From contig NZ_SMKX01000011.1 of the NCBI RefSeq assembly GCF_004349055.1, forward strand, positions 1 to 64,000: DNA of 64,000 nt. The letters are read 5' to 3'. A program made the position numbers and the translations under genes. The notes under the pieces were generated by a model, which saw only the letters and a program-made list of their open reading frames with translations, did no database searches and had not been told where the DNA came from. This stretch comes from Kribbella antibiotica. GTDB taxonomy: Bacteria; Actinomycetota; Actinomycetes; Propionibacteriales; Kribbellaceae. Shown piece by piece: positions 26,970 through 34,494 of this stretch (positions are counted from its first letter, which is position 1; the number at the start of each line of letters is the position of its first letter).

Positions 26970-26976
26970 GTATACA
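26969..26976. promoter_or_regulatory. TGTATACA palindrome at the fds operon start
   Basis: TGTATACA is centred just upstream of and touching the fdsG start codon, within the longer near-dyad ATGTATACAACAT. Palindromes of the TTGTATACAA kind are bound by FadR-type GntR repressors. Its position would block transcription or early elongation of the formate dehydrogenase operon. No GntR gene of that type is adjacent. Confidence 0.35.
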
Positions 26977-27111
26977 ACATCCAGTACTCCGGGAGCGTGG
27001 TCAAAGCAATGCTGCCTATGACGTGATAGCCAGCGCCTATCAACTCGCCCTGCCCCCAGATCTGCCCGAAGGCGCGGGCAATTCCCCAGCCGGCGTCCCA
27101 GGCTGGAACGC

Positions 27112-28392
27112 ATGGGGACGAGGGCTGTGATCGCGGGCGGAAGTGTGGCGGGACTGCTGACGGCGAAGGTGCTCAGTGGCTGGTACGACGAGGTTGTCGT
27201 CCTCGACCGGGATGAGCTGCCACTGGACGCCGTACACCGGAAAGGTGTGCCGCAGAGTCGGCACGCGCACGGTCTACTCGCGCGCGGCCATCAGACGATC
27301 GAGCGGCTGGTGCCCGGGTTTCGGGACGAGCTGATCGGGCGAGGTGCGCTGGAGAACGACCAGCACAACGACGTCCTCTTGTACAACGAGGGCCGCCTGC
27401 TCAAACGCGCTCCGTCGAACCTGACCGGACTACTCGCCGGCCGGCCGCTGATCGAGTCGGTGCTGCGGGCGAAGGTGGCCGAGGTACCGAACATCATCAC
27501 CCGACCCGGTACGGCGGTCGACGGGCTGACCGCGGAGAGCGGCCGACTGACCGGCGTACGGATCAATGGTGAGCGCCTCGATGCGAATCTCGTCGTCGAC
27601 GCGACCGGGAGGAGCAACCGCGGACCGACCTGGCTGCGCGAGCTCGGGTACGACGCTGCCCCGGTGGACGAGGTTCGGGCCGGAATCGTCTACACGTCAC
27701 GGGAGTACCGCCGGGTGCAGGGCGATGCGGACTTCCTCGGCGTGATCTCCGGCCACTATCCGGAGAACCCGGTCGGCTGCGGAGCCGGCGCGAACGACGG
27801 CGACCGCTGGCTGGTAACGCTGGTCGGCATGGAGAACAACCCACCGCCTGCCGAGCCCGGCGTCTTCGAGGACTTCGCGGCCCAGCTCGACGGCCCCGAA
27901 CTGCATCGGTTGATCACGCGGGCCGAACCGCTGACCGAGCCCGTCCGCTACCGGATCGGCCCGAGCGTCCGACGCCGGTACGAGAAGGCCCGTCGGCTTC
28001 CCGAGGGCTTCATCGCGGCCGGCGACTCGCTCGTCTGCTTCAACCCGGCGTACGGCCAGGGGATGACGATCGCCGCCCTCGCCGCCGAGCACCTGGCCGA
28101 GGTCCTCGAGAACGGCGACGCCCAGCTGACCCGCCGCTATTTCTCCGGCATGGCCAAGATCGTCGACACCGCCTGGGTCATGTCCACCTCCAACGACCGG
28201 CGCTTCGACACCACCGCGGACAAGCAGCCGCTGGCCTCCCGCCTGCTCGTCCGCTACCTGAGCCGGCTGAACAAAGCAGCGACAACCGATGTCGTGGTCG
28301 GCCGGGCTTTCCTGGAGGTCGCCAATCTGCTCGCCGCGCCGCCGTCCTTGCTCAAGCCGACAACTCTTTTCCGGGTTCTTCGTTCGGGGTAG
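27112..28392 (+). CDS. FAD-dependent oxidoreductase, monooxygenase-like
   Basis: A 426-residue flavoprotein of the PHBH/geranylgeranyl-reductase fold. The N-terminal Rossmann motif reads VIAGGSVAGLLTAKVL; a DATGRSNRGP segment and the second FAD motif GFIAAGDSLVCFNPAYGQGM follow. Related enzymes hydroxylate or reduce aromatic or isoprenoid compounds, often in secondary metabolism. The substrate is unknown. Its 3' end overlaps the convergent MerR gene by 41 bases. Confidence 0.85.
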   Translation: MGTRAVIAGGSVAGLLTAKVLSGWYDEVVVLDRDELPLDAVHRKGVPQSRHAHGLLARGHQTIERLVPGFRDELIGRGALENDQHNDVLLYNEGRLLKRAPSNLTGLLAGRPLIESVLRAKVAEVPNIITRPGTAVDGLTAESGRLTGVRINGERLDANLVVDATGRSNRGPTWLRELGYDAAPVDEVRAGIVYTSREYRRVQGDADFLGVISGHYPENPVGCGAGANDGDRWLVTLVGMENNPPPAEPGVFEDFAAQLDGPELHRLITRAEPLTEPVRYRIGPSVRRRYEKARRLPEGFIAAGDSLVCFNPAYGQGMTIAALAAEHLAEVLENGDAQLTRRYFSGMAKIVDTAWVMSTSNDRRFDTTADKQPLASRLLVRYLSRLNKAATTDVVVGRAFLEVANLLAAPPSLLKPTTLFRVLRSG

Positions 28393-28777
28393 TCCACAGG
28401 CAGCTGGCGGTGCCGGCGGCCACGTGCTCCTCATAGATCGTCACCTTGTGGGTGATGACCCGCATGGCCTCCTGCAGCTCCTCGATCTGCGCGGCGATGT
28501 GCTCCTGGTGACTGCGCAGCAGGGCCAACCGGTCGGCCTCGTTGCCAGCGCCCTTGCGGACCAGTTCGGTGTACTGCCGGATGGTGTCCAGCGGCATCCC
28601 CGACGAGCGGAACTTGATGCACATGGCCAGCCAGCCGACGTCGTCCTCCGAATAAACCCGTCGGCCGTTGGACTCCCGCCGTACCTGATCGGCCAGTAGC
28701 CCTTCGCGCTCGTAGAACCGCAGCGCGTGCACGCTCAGCCCGGTCCGCTCCGCCACCTGCCCAATGCTCAGCCCCAT
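28352..28777 (-). CDS. MerR-family transcriptional regulator
   Basis: A 141-residue MerR protein. The winged helix is at the N-terminus (SIGQVAERTGLSVHALRFYEREGLL) with the wing region RRVYSEDDVGWLAMCIKFRSSGMPL, then a long dimerisation helix to about residue 125. There is no metal-binding Cys cluster, so an organic or redox effector is more likely. It follows the aminotransferase gene by 9 bases on the same strand. The likely target promoter is in front of the divergent aldo/keto reductase. Confidence 0.88.
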   Translation of the reverse strand: MGLSIGQVAERTGLSVHALRFYEREGLLADQVRRESNGRRVYSEDDVGWLAMCIKFRSSGMPLDTIRQYTELVRKGAGNEADRLALLRSHQEHIAAQIEELQEAMRVITHKVTIYEEHVAAGTASCLWTTPNEEPGKELSA

Positions 28778-28786
28778 GTTTCGAGA

Positions 28787-29818
28787 CTACGTCGCCTTGA
28801 GAGCAGTCAGCGCCTGATGGACGTCGTCGCGGGTGGAGTAGACGTGGAACGACGCCCGCAGCTTGCCGTCGCGAACCGCCGCCCGGATGCCGGCCGCAGC
28901 GAACGCGGCCTCGGCACCAGGCCGCTGCACGCTCACGATCGCCGAGTTCGACGGCGGCAACCCGAGCCCGTCGCGGAACTCGTTGGCCAGCTCGAGGTTG
29001 TGCTTGTTGATCGTCTCGACGCCGATCTGCTCGACCAACTCGAGCGCGGGAGCCGCACCGACGAAGCAGAACCACGAGGGCGACTGGTCGAAGCGGCGGG
29101 CACCCGCGGCCAGCTCCATCCGGTCGCCGTAATACGACGCATGCAGGTCCTCAGCGGCGTACCAGCCCGCGGCCGAGGGGCGGCAGCGCTCCTGCAAGCG
29201 GCGCGACAGGTAACCGAGCGTTGCGCCGCGCGGCGACATCAGCCATTTGTAGGTGTGCACGACCAGCGCGTCCACACCATCGACAGTCAGCGGAAGCCAG
29301 CCCATGCCCTGACTGGCGTCGATCACCACCAGCGCGTCAATCTCCTTGCTAGCAGCAACAACCGCCGCAAGATCCAGTACGGCGCCGGTCGCCGACTGCA
29401 CCGCGCTGACCGCGACCACGTCGATCCCCGGCCGGATCGCCGCGACCAGGTCGGCGCCCGGGACCGCGATCACCTCGATACCGCGGTCCTCGTGCACCTT
29501 CCACGGGAAGACGTTCGAGGTGAACTCCACGCTGTCGGTCAGGACCTTCGCACCATCCGGCAAAGCGGCGGCAATCGGCGCGAGCGCGGCCGAAACCGTG
29601 CTGCCGACGAAGACGTCCGCCGCGTCGGCACCGAGCAGGCGGGCGAACGACTCCCGCGCTCGGGTGGTCGAGCCGTCCCAGGGCTCCCAGGTGGTCGCGC
29701 CCACCCGCCAGTCGCTCAGCGCAGCCTGCAACGCCTCCCAGGCCGGTCGCGGCGGCAGTCCGTACGACGCGGTGTTCAACCAGCCCGGCTCAGGGTTCCA
29801 CAGCTCTTTGTAGTCCAC
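28787..29818 (-). CDS. Class V aminotransferase-family PLP enzyme
   Basis: A 343-residue PLP enzyme of the cysteine desulfurase/isopenicillin epimerase group. The PLP lysine lies in VVHTYKWLMSPRG, and the upstream Asp is in VVIDASQGMGW. No catalytic Cys loop typical of IscS/SufS is evident, so desulfurase action is doubtful and an epimerase or lyase role is possible. It leads a two-gene unit with MerR and is divergent from the aldo/keto reductase. Confidence 0.83.
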   Translation of the reverse strand: MDYKELWNPEPGWLNTASYGLPPRPAWEALQAALSDWRVGATTWEPWDGSTTRARESFARLLGADAADVFVGSTVSAALAPIAAALPDGAKVLTDSVEFTSNVFPWKVHEDRGIEVIAVPGADLVAAIRPGIDVVAVSAVQSATGAVLDLAAVVAASKEIDALVVIDASQGMGWLPLTVDGVDALVVHTYKWLMSPRGATLGYLSRRLQERCRPSAAGWYAAEDLHASYYGDRMELAAGARRFDQSPSWFCFVGAAPALELVEQIGVETINKHNLELANEFRDGLGLPPSNSAIVSVQRPGAEAAFAAAGIRAAVRDGKLRASFHVYSTRDDVHQALTALKAT

Positions 29819-29838
29819 GCTCCCAGCTTACGGAGGAC

Positions 29839-29866
29839 TTGACCTAGACAACGCTCTAGCTTTTAC
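29839..29866 (+). promoter_or_regulatory. MerR-type promoter/operator for the reductase
   Basis: A TTGACC -35 element (29839-29844) is followed by a dyad CTAGA-N6-TCTAG (29844-29859) and an AT-rich stretch CTTTTACC where the -10 would lie. MerR proteins bind dyads placed between -35 and -10 elements like this. The site serves the reductase and, being in a 58-base divergent gap, may also affect the aminotransferase-MerR unit. Confidence 0.5.
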
Positions 29867-29876
29867 CGTTCGGTCC

Positions 29877-30920
29877 ATGCGCTACAGAACCCTTGGCGGT
29901 ACCGGCATCGAAGTCAGCATCCAGGCCCTCGGGACGATGATGCTCGGCACAGTCGGTAACCCCGATCACGACGACTGCATCCGGATCGTCCACGCCGCCC
30001 TGGACCAGGGCATCAACTTCGTCGACACCGCGGACATGTACTCCGCCGGTGAGTCCGAGGAGATCGTCGGCAAGGCCTTGAAGGGCCGCCGCGACGACGT
30101 CGTACTGGCGACCAAGGTGCACTTCCCGCTGGACGACGACAACACCCGCAACCGGCGCGGCAACTCGCGTCGCTGGATCATCCAGGAGGTCGAGAACAGC
30201 CTGCGCCGCCTCGACACCGACTGGATCGACCTCTATCAGATCCACCGGCCCGACCACACGACCGAGATCGAGGAGACGCTCTGGGCGCTGACCGACCTGG
30301 TCAGCCAGGGCAAGATCCGCGCCTTCGGTACGTCGACCTTCCCGGCCGAGCAGATCGTCGAGGCTTACCACGTGTCGGAGCGCCGCGGGTACGGCAAGTT
30401 CCGCACCGAGCAACCGCCGTACTCGATGCTCAGCCGCGGGATCGAGCGGTCGCTGCTGCCGACCGCTCGCCGACTCAACATGGGCGTGCTGACCTGGAGC
30501 CCGCTCGCCTGGGGATTCCTGTCCGGCAAGTTCCGCAAGGACCAGCCGATCGACCTCACCACGGGCCGAGCCAGCCTGGCCCCGCACCGCTTCGACCCGA
30601 CGCTGCCGGTCAACGCCGCGAAATACGACGCCGTCGAGAAACTGGTCGAGGTTGCCGAGGACAACGGCCTGTCGCTGCCCGAACTGGCCCTGGCCTTCGT
30701 CACCACCCACCCCGCGGTCACGTCGGTCATCAACGGCCCGCGCACGATGGAGCAGCTCGACGGCCTTCTCAAGGCCGTCGACCGCACCCTCGACGATGCG
30801 ACCCTCGACCGCATCGACGAGATCGTCCCGCCAGGCACCAACATCTACGACTCCAACGGCGCCTGGCCCGACCCTGCCCTGATTCCCACCGCCCTCCGCC
30901 GTCCGCTCGACGACCGCTGA
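29877..30920 (+). CDS. Aldo/keto reductase
   Basis: A 347-residue NADPH-dependent reductase with the catalytic set Asp50, Tyr55 (FVDTADMYSAGE), Lys80 (ATKVHF) and the His in YQIHRPD. The NADPH segments TEQPPYSML and SPLAWGFLSGK, and the late NGPRTMEQLDG, are typical. Substrates are aldehydes or ketones. It is very likely induced by the neighbouring MerR protein through the site in front of it, giving a stress or detoxification role; that role is inference. Confidence 0.92.
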   Translation: MRYRTLGGTGIEVSIQALGTMMLGTVGNPDHDDCIRIVHAALDQGINFVDTADMYSAGESEEIVGKALKGRRDDVVLATKVHFPLDDDNTRNRRGNSRRWIIQEVENSLRRLDTDWIDLYQIHRPDHTTEIEETLWALTDLVSQGKIRAFGTSTFPAEQIVEAYHVSERRGYGKFRTEQPPYSMLSRGIERSLLPTARRLNMGVLTWSPLAWGFLSGKFRKDQPIDLTTGRASLAPHRFDPTLPVNAAKYDAVEKLVEVAEDNGLSLPELALAFVTTHPAVTSVINGPRTMEQLDGLLKAVDRTLDDATLDRIDEIVPPGTNIYDSNGAWPDPALIPTALRRPLDDR

Positions 30921-30924
30921 GGGG

Positions 30925-32049
30925 CTATTTGCCGGCTTGGAGGGCGGTCCAGGTGACTGGGCCGACCACTCCGTCGACGATGAGGGCTCGGGTTCGTTGG
31001 TAGTCCTCGGCGGCGGTCTCGGTGGCTGGGCCGAATTGGCCGTCGATGATGACCGTCCGGCCGAGGGCTGCGGTCAAGGAACGTTGCAGGCGACTGACCG
31101 CCGTACCGGTGGAGCCGTTGCGGATGGTCGGCTGGTCGCCGGCCGCGAGCAGCGCGGTCCAGGTCTTTGCGCCGATCAGGCCGTCGGAGGGAAGGCCGAC
31201 TCGGGTCTGGAAGGCCTTCACTGCATCGGTTGTCGCGGTGTCGTAGGTGCCGCTGGGCTCGTTGGTCCCACCGAGCAGACACTGCGCAGCCCGTACGGCG
31301 CCGCCGGTCGAACCCGCTTGCAGCGCTGGGTAAGCGGTGAGGTCGAGGTTGGTCGATGCACACGTCTGCGTGTTGTTCACGAACGCGGTTGCAGCCGTCT
31401 GCCCCTTGGCGGTGGCGTCGGTCTGGTTCTCGATCGGTACGGCGGAAATCCCGGGGAACAGGATGTACGTCACGACCGCACCGGACACGCCACCGGATGA
31501 CGGGTTCGGGTTGATCCCGAGCTGCTGGGCCAGTTTGTACGAGCCCTCGCCGATGATCCCGGTCGGACCCTGATCACCGACAACGGCGTACGCGACCTTG
31601 TCCTGGTAGACCACTGCGGCGATGGTCGCACCGTTGATCCCAGCGTTCCGGAAGTTCCAGATCGTGCTCGACAGCGGTACGACGATGAACGGCAGACCGG
31701 CCGCGTTCAGAGGGCGACCGTCGGACTGGTTCCACGAGGTGTTCGGCTGGAACGACGGGTCGGTGTTCTCGTTGCACTGTGTGGTGCGCTGACCGTCGCA
31801 GTCGACATCGAAGTCGGCCGTCCAGTGCACTGCGTCGCCGGATTTGCAGACCGCGACCGTGCGCGATCCGCCGGAGTCCTGCGCGTACTTCCCGTTCGAC
31901 AACTGCGTTTCGCAGCCGCCGGCGCGAGCTTTCAGCTGGGCCGCAGTCGGCCCGGCGAGCTCATCGGCCTGCACTTGCGGGGTCGGCGCGAGCAGCGCCA
32001 GACCGGCCACTGTCAACGCCACGAAACCAATGACAATACGTCGGACCAT
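30925..32049 (-). CDS. Secreted GH75 chitosanase with two PG-binding domains
   Basis: A 374-residue secreted protein. Signal peptide residues 1-28 end VQA. The middle domain matches fungal-type GH75 chitosanases: VHWTADFDVDCDGQ (the acidic residue of the pair is at Asp79 or Asp81), PLNAAGLPFIVVP, AYAVVGDQGPTG and GIIGEGSY with the second acid. Two peptidoglycan_binding_1 repeats follow (about 240-300 and 305-372, each with the FQ/YQ...VDG...G-x-x-TW-x-AL pattern). The enzyme should cut chitosan outside the cell, for example in fungal walls. Confidence 0.9.
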   Translation of the reverse strand: MVRRIVIGFVALTVAGLALLAPTPQVQADELAGPTAAQLKARAGGCETQLSNGKYAQDSGGSRTVAVCKSGDAVHWTADFDVDCDGQRTTQCNENTDPSFQPNTSWNQSDGRPLNAAGLPFIVVPLSSTIWNFRNAGINGATIAAVVYQDKVAYAVVGDQGPTGIIGEGSYKLAQQLGINPNPSSGGVSGAVVTYILFPGISAVPIENQTDATAKGQTAATAFVNNTQTCASTNLDLTAYPALQAGSTGGAVRAAQCLLGGTNEPSGTYDTATTDAVKAFQTRVGLPSDGLIGAKTWTALLAAGDQPTIRNGSTGTAVSRLQRSLTAALGRTVIIDGQFGPATETAAEDYQRTRALIVDGVVGPVTWTALQAGK

Positions 32050-32114
32050 CTCATCCTCCAGTGGGGCGGAACCGGGGAAATGTAGGTTTTCACCGAGGAC
32101 GATACCGACAATGG

Positions 32115-32537
32115 TTAGTTATTGACAGAGTGGACTTTCGCGACCAGTTCCAGCAGCATGGCCCGCTCAGTGGCCGTCAGCGGCTGCAAAGTGGTCTGCT
32201 CGACCTCCTGGATCACCGCCCGGGCAGTCTTGAGCGCCCGGCGCCCCTTGGCCGTCAGATCGATCCGGTACCGCCGACGATCGGCCGGATCGCGATCTCT
32301 GGCGACCAGCCCCTTGTCGATCAGGTCATCCATCAGCCGGACCATGTCGCTGGTGTCGACGCCGAGCCCGGTCGCCAGCACATGCTGCGCCACCGCCCCT
32401 TGATCGGCGAGCTCCGCGAGGGCGGCGTACTCCCACAGGGTCAGCCCCGGACGCTCGGCCAGCCGGGCTGCGATTGCACGCCGGCTCGCCACCGCGACCT
32501 TGTGCAGCACGAAAGTCGTCGTACCGGACAGCATCAT
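32115..32537 (-). CDS. MarR-family transcriptional regulator
   Basis: A 140-residue MarR protein. The winged helix is at about residues 50-105 (GVDTSDMVRLMDDLIDKGLVARDRDPADRRRYRIDLT), with dimerisation helices at both ends. No Shine-Dalgarno sequence precedes the two adjacent ATGs (32537, 32534), but TACAAT lies six bases upstream, so the transcript may be leaderless. It is divergent from the VOC protein at 32595, and dyads in the gap are the probable operators. Confidence 0.87.
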   Translation of the reverse strand: MMLSGTTTFVLHKVAVASRRAIAARLAERPGLTLWEYAALAELADQGAVAQHVLATGLGVDTSDMVRLMDDLIDKGLVARDRDPADRRRYRIDLTAKGRRALKTARAVIQEVEQTTLQPLTATERAMLLELVAKVHSVNN

Positions 32538-32550
32538 GGGGTTATTGTAG

Positions 32551-32577
32551 GCCTTAGCCAATCGTTGGTGATTTCCA
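32551..32577. promoter_or_regulatory. Overlapping dyads, candidate MarR operator
   Basis: In the 57-base gap between the MarR and VOC genes, two overlapping inverted repeats occur: CCAA-TCG-TTGG and GTTGG-TGATTT-CCAAC, flanked by TTAG and CTAA. Their position would let MarR block both its own promoter and that of the VOC gene. Confidence 0.45.
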
Positions 32578-32594
32578 ACTAATTGAGGTGCAGG

Positions 32595-32999
32595 ATGGAT
32601 GCGCTCTACCCGCGCTTGCTGGTTCGCGACTTTGCAGCGGCGGCCGACTTCTACACGAAGGCACTGCGCGAACTCTTCGGCGTCGAACCGGTGAAGGTGA
32701 TCCCCGAGGCGCAGTACGCGAACTGGGATCTGGAAGGACAGACCGGGCTGGTTCTGTTCGGCCGCGATCTGGTCGCCGACACCATCGGTACGGCGGGACT
32801 CCCGGCCGAGGCGGAGACTCAGGACAGCTCGATGCTGGTATTCAAGGTGGACTCCGTCGACGCGGGGACCGTCGTACTGGAGAAGCTCGGGGCGACCGTT
32901 CTCGCGGCTCCGCAGGATCGCCCGCAGTGGGGTCCGAACCTTCGGACGGCGCATCTTCGCGCTCCGAACGGCACATTGCTCGAACTCCAGACATACTGA
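32595..32999 (+). CDS. VOC-superfamily (glyoxalase/bleomycin resistance-like) protein
   Basis: A 134-residue protein with the paired beta-alpha-beta-beta-beta modules of the vicinal oxygen chelate fold: LYPRLLVRDFAAAADFYTKAL at the start, and FKVDSVDAGTVVLEKLGATV and HLRAPNGTLLELQ at the end, where the last Glu is a usual metal ligand. Function may be binding or modifying a small toxic compound. ATG 32595 has a nearby purine-rich site. It is divergent from MarR and is its likely target. Confidence 0.85.
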   Translation: MDALYPRLLVRDFAAAADFYTKALRELFGVEPVKVIPEAQYANWDLEGQTGLVLFGRDLVADTIGTAGLPAEAETQDSSMLVFKVDSVDAGTVVLEKLGATVLAAPQDRPQWGPNLRTAHLRAPNGTLLELQTY

Positions 33000-33026
33000 A
33001 GCTCCATCGATGGACTGGAGAGCGCC

Positions 33027-33197
33027 ATGAGTTTCGACCGTCCTGGACTACCGAAACCCGGCCACGAACTCGATTCGGAGGTCGAGGCCGCGCTGGCCGC
33101 AGAGGATGTCGAGGTCGCCGACCACGAGGTCGACACCCCGGAACACCCGGGCGAGGTCTCCGAAGGCCCGCAGCCGAGCCCGCCGCGCCGCCCTTAA
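33027..33197 (+). CDS. Small acidic protein, 56 residues
   Basis: A short frame with a good ribosome site (GGAGAG before ATG 33027). It begins SFDRPGLPKPGHELD, is rich in Glu, Asp and Val, and ends in a Pro/Arg tail. It overlaps the convergent acetyltransferase stop by 3 bases. No family is recognised, and the composition suggests a disordered protein. Its reality rests on start context and clean spacing only. Confidence 0.45.
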   Translation: MSFDRPGLPKPGHELDSEVEAALAAEDVEVADHEVDTPEHPGEVSEGPQPSPPRRP

Positions 33198-33649
33198 GAA
33201 CGTTCGAACTGGGTGATCTCGACGCCCGGCGCGACCTCGAGACGCGACCGCACGCGGTAGCCGCGGGACGCGTAGAGGTTCATGGCCGGGGCATTGAGGC
33301 TGCCGGTCGAGACGCGGCTGACCGGCCGCGGTTCCAGCTTGTCCAGGTGATCGAGCAGGGCCCGACCGTGCCCGCGACGGGCGTGGACCGGGTCGACGAT
33401 GAGGCGGCTGATCTCGACCACGCCGGGTTCGAGTTCGTAGGCAACCGCGCCGACGAGGGTTTGACCGTCGTACCGGCCGAGCCAATGTTCGGTGGACGCC
33501 ATGAGCCCGGCCAGGTCCTCCTGCAACGGCGGGATGCCGTCGAAGCCGATCAGCTCGGCCTCGACGGCGTACGCGGCGTGCTGGATCGCCAGCAGCCGCT
33601 CGGCGAGCGCGCGGTCGGTCAGGTCGAGTGCGGTGATCACCCGCGCCAC
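33194..33649 (-). CDS. GNAT-family N-acetyltransferase
   Basis: A single-domain GNAT protein of 151 residues. The acetyl-CoA loop reads LIVDPVHARRGHGRALLDHL, and the final segment is SLNAPAMNLYASRGYRVRSR. The substrate is unknown. It is 6 bases from the siderophore-interacting protein gene on the same strand, so it may be cotranscribed with it and share its iron control. Confidence 0.85.
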   Translation of the reverse strand: MARVITALDLTDRALAERLLAIQHAAYAVEAELIGFDGIPPLQEDLAGLMASTEHWLGRYDGQTLVGAVAYELEPGVVEISRLIVDPVHARRGHGRALLDHLDKLEPRPVSRVSTGSLNAPAMNLYASRGYRVRSRLEVAPGVEITQFERS

Positions 33650-33655
33650 GTTAGT

Positions 33656-34369
33656 TCAGGCAGCGCGCCAGTAGCCAAGGGCTTTGACGCGATGCCTGGG
33701 CACCGCAAGCTCCTTGACCACGTACGACGAGAGCGCGCGCGTGGCCTTGGTGTCGCAGGCGATCCACACATAGGCGCCGGCCGGGTCGCCAATGAATTCC
33801 GGCAGCTCCTTCTTGACCGCATCGACCAATTCCTGGCTCGACAGATTGCGCACCTCATGCCGCTCGGAGTCGGTCCGGAACGGCAGGTCGCGATCGACCT
33901 CATGCGTGGTCTCGAACCAGATCGTCGCGGGCACCTTCGGCGTCACCGCCAGCAGCGAGTTGATCGCAGGCAACGATGCCGGCGCACCGATCACCAGCAA
34001 CCGCTCCGGCAGCGGATCCGGGATCTCGAAGCCGGTCCCCTGCACGGTCGCGTCGATCGTGTCACCAGGCTGAGCTTTGAGGGACCAGTCGCTCGCGCAG
34101 CCGTCATGCAGCGCGAACTCCATACTGAAGGTGCCCTTCTCGACATCGGGATCGACCAGTGTGTACGCGCGCTGATGCGGCTTACCGGCCTTGTCGAACC
34201 ACAGCCGCACCCACATCGTCGGATGGACGCCGATCGCCGCCAGCAACCCGCCGTCGGTGAAGTGCACCCGGCGATACCGCGCGGCGACCTGCTCCGCGCC
34301 CGTCACGGTGAAGGTGAAATCCTTCCCGCGGAAGAGCTTGAGTACCGCACCTTCCCACCCGTGCCCCAC
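33656..34369 (-). CDS. Siderophore-interacting protein (ferric-siderophore reductase)
   Basis: A 237-residue SIP/ViuB-family flavoreductase that reduces ferric siderophores in the cytoplasm using FAD and a nicotinamide cofactor. The flavin segment is HQRAYTLVDPD, followed by GCASDWSLKAQPGD, the nucleotide-binding LLVIGAPASLPAI and the C-terminal YWRAA characteristic of the family. An iron box lies 90 bases upstream in the divergent gap with the penicillin-acylase gene, so expression should rise when iron is low. Confidence 0.9.
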   Translation of the reverse strand: MGHGWEGAVLKLFRGKDFTFTVTGAEQVAARYRRVHFTDGGLLAAIGVHPTMWVRLWFDKAGKPHQRAYTLVDPDVEKGTFSMEFALHDGCASDWSLKAQPGDTIDATVQGTGFEIPDPLPERLLVIGAPASLPAINSLLAVTPKVPATIWFETTHEVDRDLPFRTDSERHEVRNLSSQELVDAVKKELPEFIGDPAGAYVWIACDTKATRALSSYVVKELAVPRHRVKALGYWRAA

Positions 34370-34458
34370 GCCGTACCTCCGTCAGAATTGCCGTTGCGGC
34401 CGGTCTCGTTCAGTCCATAGGTTGGGCATGAGCGAGCCAGATTTTCTAAGTTAACTGC

Positions 34459-34477
34459 ATAACTAAGGCTACCCTAA
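34459..34477. promoter_or_regulatory. Iron box (DtxR/IdeR/DmdR-type operator)
   Basis: The 19-base site ATAACTAAGGCTACCCTAA matches the consensus TTAGGTTAGGCTAACCTAA at 14 of 19 positions by my count, including the central AGGCTA. It lies in the 125-base gap between the siderophore-interacting protein and the divergent penicillin-acylase gene, 18 bases before the latter's start. Iron-loaded DtxR-type repressors bind such sites. Confidence 0.7.
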
Positions 34478-34494
34478 TTGAAGCGAGGCACGGC

